Source: Thauera sp.
GTDB lineage: Bacteria > Pseudomonadota > Gammaproteobacteria > Burkholderiales > Rhodocyclaceae
Reading direction: 5' to 3'
DNA length: 64,000 bases
NCBI GenBank assembly: GCA_017302295.1
Contig: JAFLDS010000013.1
Coordinates: 27,925 to 91,924, forward strand
The notes beneath the pieces are model-generated. The model searched no databases. It was not told where the DNA came from and saw only the letters and a program-made list of their open reading frames with translations. Position 1 is the first letter of the stretch, and each line of letters opens with the position of its first letter. Shown here piece by piece: positions 61,769 through 64,000 of the stretch. The position numbers and the translations under genes were made by a program.

Positions 61769-63508
61769 TCAAGCGTGGGGCGTGTTGCGGGTGCCGAGCT
61801 TGTCAATATACATGGCGCGGTCAGCATGCTTGATCAGGGTTTCGGCGTCGTCGCCGTTGTCGGGGAACAGCGCCATGCCGATCGCACCGCCGGCGGAGGC
61901 CGGCACGTCGTTGCCGAGCGATGCCAGAGGCCGGCGCAGCGCCTGGCTGACATGATCGCGGACGTGCTCGAGGACGTCGCGGTTGACCTCGTGATCGACG
62001 ACGATGACGAACTCGTCGCCCGCGTAGCGCGCAACGAAGTCCTCGGCCCGCACGCTGCCCTGAAGGCGCTCGCCGATCTCCTGCAGGGCGCGGTCGCCGG
62101 CGGCATGGCCGAAGCGGTCGTTGATCTGCTTGAAGCCGTTCAGATCGATGAACAGCACCCCGACCTGCGGGCGGCGCCGGTCCTTGCGCGCCTGCTCGAT
62201 GCGCTTTCGCAGCAGGTAGAGGGCAGCGTCGCGGTTGGCGAGCCCGGTGAGCCGGTCGGTGCGCAGGCGGTTCTGCATCGCCTCGAAGCTGCGCGCGAGG
62301 TGTCCGATTTCGTCCTTGCGCGCGACGCCCACCGACGCGTAGAGATCGCCGTCGCCGATGCGGCGGGCAGCGTCGGAGAGCCGGCTCAGATCGCCCGACA
62401 CCCAGCCCAGAATGCGCAGGCCGATTACGACAGCGAGAAGCACGGCGAGCGTGGCCAGCACGACGGTACGAATGACGTTGTCGAGCACGCCACCGAGGAA
62501 GTCGCTGGACGGCATCGCGACGACCATGATCCAGTCCAGTCCCGCCGCGTCGCGCAGCCGGTCGTAGGCGACATGGATACGGCTGCCATCCTCGAGGCAG
62601 AAGTCGAACACCTGCGGCTGATCCCTGGCGCCGGTCGCCGCCAGCCGTGAGCGCACCGTTTCGTAGGTGGCCTTCAAGACCGGGTGGGCGCTTTGCCCGG
62701 CCTTCAGGCGTTCGCTGCCGCCCTCCGGCAACTGCGTCACGTTGGGGCTGGCGGACGACGCGATCAGGCTGCCGTCGTTTTCGATGATGTAAGCGATTCC
62801 CCCGGCAGACACCCGAAGCCGGCTGACGAAGTCATTGAGCGCCTGCAGCGACACGTCGGTGGCAACCACCCCTTCAAAGCTGCCGTTGGCCGACAGCACG
62901 CGGCGTGCGCGGGTTGCGACCAGTTGCAGGGTGCCGAAGTCGATGTAGACCGAGGTCCAGGTATGCCCGCTGGTGCGCTTGCCATCGGCGTACCAGGGGC
63001 GGCTGCGCGGGTCGAACAGCTTGTCCTCCTGGCGTTCGCGGCGCAGGGGACCGTCGATGCCGGTGAAGCGGTAGATGGTGCGCTTGTCGGCGGCGGCCAG
63101 CTTCACCCTGAGTTCGGCCTCGGTGGCCGAATGGCGGAAGAGACCGAACCCTTGGCCCGCCTCATTGCCGTAGTAGACGTAGTTGTTCGGATCGGTATGC
63201 AGCGAGGTGGCGATCCAGAAGCGCGTGCGCAGGGCGTCGAAGTCGGCCTCCACCGAGCGGGGGGCCGACATGCCGTCGGGGAAGGCGGCTTCCAGCACCG
63301 CGGCCGAACCGACGATGTGGCGGTCGACCGCCTGTGCAATACGGCCGACCGCTTCGCGCAGCAGGTGCTCCGACACGGTGGACACGGCCCGGCTGCCCGC
63401 CGCGTAGGAGAGCATGCCGATGGCGATCGCGAGCGCGATCACCAGCACCACATAGGGCACGATGAGCACGAGGCGCAGCGGCGGCGAGGAGAGCGGACGT
63501 GAAGGCAT
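61769..63508 (-). CDS. Membrane diguanylate cyclase (Cache-HAMP-GGDEF)
   Basis: This 579-residue protein has an N-terminal membrane helix (LRLVLIVPYVVLVIALAIAIGML) and a periplasmic double-Cache sensor domain to about residue 325, with DPRSRPWY and YIDFGTLQLVATRA. A second helix (VVLATLAVLLAVVIGLRIL), a HAMP domain and a GGDEF domain follow. The active-site motif reads AGDEF (residues 496-500), an accepted active variant. The inhibitory I-site RAED (487-490) is five residues upstream, so the enzyme should make cyclic di-GMP with product inhibition. The bound ligand of the sensor is unknown. No EAL domain is present. Confidence 0.94.
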   Translation of the reverse strand: MPSRPLSSPPLRLVLIVPYVVLVIALAIAIGMLSYAAGSRAVSTVSEHLLREAVGRIAQAVDRHIVGSAAVLEAAFPDGMSAPRSVEADFDALRTRFWIATSLHTDPNNYVYYGNEAGQGFGLFRHSATEAELRVKLAAADKRTIYRFTGIDGPLRRERQEDKLFDPRSRPWYADGKRTSGHTWTSVYIDFGTLQLVATRARRVLSANGSFEGVVATDVSLQALNDFVSRLRVSAGGIAYIIENDGSLIASSASPNVTQLPEGGSERLKAGQSAHPVLKATYETVRSRLAATGARDQPQVFDFCLEDGSRIHVAYDRLRDAAGLDWIMVVAMPSSDFLGGVLDNVIRTVVLATLAVLLAVVIGLRILGWVSGDLSRLSDAARRIGDGDLYASVGVARKDEIGHLARSFEAMQNRLRTDRLTGLANRDAALYLLRKRIEQARKDRRRPQVGVLFIDLNGFKQINDRFGHAAGDRALQEIGERLQGSVRAEDFVARYAGDEFVIVVDHEVNRDVLEHVRDHVSQALRRPLASLGNDVPASAGGAIGMALFPDNGDDAETLIKHADRAMYIDKLGTRNTPHA

Positions 63509-63639
63509 GTGGGCGCGAGGGCGTTATGATGCGGACGTGGTTCGCAGGCGGACACGAGATTCTGTTTGCATTCGCCACCTCGCGCAATTTTCTTGAGCGC
63601 ATCCGGAAGCTGGCGAGGGCCGCGCATGGGAGATGGAGC

Positions 63640-64000
63640 ATGAAAGAAGTGCGATGGGCGCAAGGCTGGCGGGCGCGCGGTGCCGCTTTGGCCCTGGGCC
63701 TGCTTGCGGCCGGCGCGGCCTGCGGCGATGACATCTACCGGTGGAAGGATCGCGACGGGCGGGTGAATTACGGCAGCGTGCCGCCGGCGGGTGTCACTGC
63801 CGAGCGCATCGATCCCGGCGCGGTGTCGGTGATGCCTGCGCCGTCACGTCCGCGCCCGCAGGCGGACGTGCCCGACACCGCGCGCCGGCTCGACCGGCTC
63901 GAGTCCGAGCTCGACGAGGAGCGCCGCCTGCGCCGTGATGCCGAGGCGCGCGCCGACGAACAGGCCGAAAGGCGCACGCGCGCCCGCGAGGAGTGCGAGG
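63640..64000 (+). CDS. DUF4124 domain protein (3' end missing)
   Basis: The frame from ATG 63640 stays open to the window end (120 codons). It starts with a hydrophobic signal segment (GAALALGLLAAGAACGDD), followed by the DUF4124 pattern IYRWKDRDGRVNYGSVPPAG and then a long Glu/Arg-rich coiled coil (RLDRLESELDEERRLRRDAEARADEQ). Such proteins are envelope-associated and of unknown function. A Cys after Ala-Gly-Ala-Ala may be a poor lipobox; Sec cleavage near there is as likely. It is divergent from the diguanylate cyclase gene by 131 bases. Confidence 0.82.
   Translation, partial: MKEVRWAQGWRARGAALALGLLAAGAACGDDIYRWKDRDGRVNYGSVPPAGVTAERIDPGAVSVMPAPSRPRPQADVPDTARRLDRLESELDEERRLRRDAEARADEQAERRTRAREECE

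Noticed and set aside
61769-63508. Inactive GGDEF domain because the motif is AGDEF
   Set aside because: Ala at the first position is found in active cyclases, and the key Gly-Asp-Glu-Phe and the I-site are intact.

Overview
This is a GC-rich chromosomal window (about two thirds G+C by eye) from a betaproteobacterium. It most likely belongs to the Azoarcus/Aromatoleum/Thauera group of the Rhodocyclales. The evidence is the mix of typical betaproteobacterial gene orders (rpsP-rimM-trmD-rplS, ilvI-ilvH-ilvC-pssA-leuA, pcnB-folK-...-panB-panC) and a five-gene tungsten aldehyde oxidoreductase cluster of the kind described in Aromatoleum. This placement is inferred from gene content, since no rRNA gene is present.

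Layout. 1-2900: the 3' end of a UgpB-like binding protein, ispB, a tRNA-Pro gene with its own promoter and terminator, and a single-domain hemerythrin. 2928-12409: a metal-centred accessory block with a TonB-dependent receptor facing away from aorABCDE (tungsten aldehyde oxidoreductase), tupBCA (tungstate ABC importer) and convergent moaC (pterin cofactor synthesis). Import of the metal, cofactor synthesis and the enzyme therefore sit side by side. 12529-14570: a BepA-like periplasmic protease, tusA, and a large fold-back repeat. 14566-22500: valS, an unknown gene, holC and pepA on the minus strand, facing away from lptF-lptG. 22600-24750: the ribosomal/tRNA modification operon. 24967-28750: a 504-residue protein of unknown function, a YihY-type membrane protein, wrbA and a DUF2069 gene. 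28785-34726: the branched-chain amino acid operon with pssA inside it. 34890-41080: an RDD protein, a P-type ATPase and pepN. 41159-49144: a long run of minus-strand housekeeping genes (CBS protein, panC, panB, nucleoside kinase, DUF486, folK, pcnB, HAD hydrolase, hda, AI-2E transporter). 49285-58000: purM, a lone GHKL-type ATPase of unknown role, a second pssA-like gene, yjdM and an RND efflux pair. 58098-64000: small conserved genes, miaA, an exported ATP-dependent DNA ligase, a gene-poor 750-base gap with DnaA-box-like sites, a Cache-HAMP-GGDEF diguanylate cyclase and the start of a DUF4124 gene.

The most distinctive functional unit is the tungsten island. The least explained items are the GHKL ATPase at 50398-52314, the predicted Tat-exported ligase at 60126-61019, the fold-back element at 14427-14526, the perfect 20-bp inverted repeat inside holC, and the palindromic DnaA-box pair at 61112-61134. 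I saw no CRISPR array, no intact insertion sequence, no prophage and no rRNA operon.
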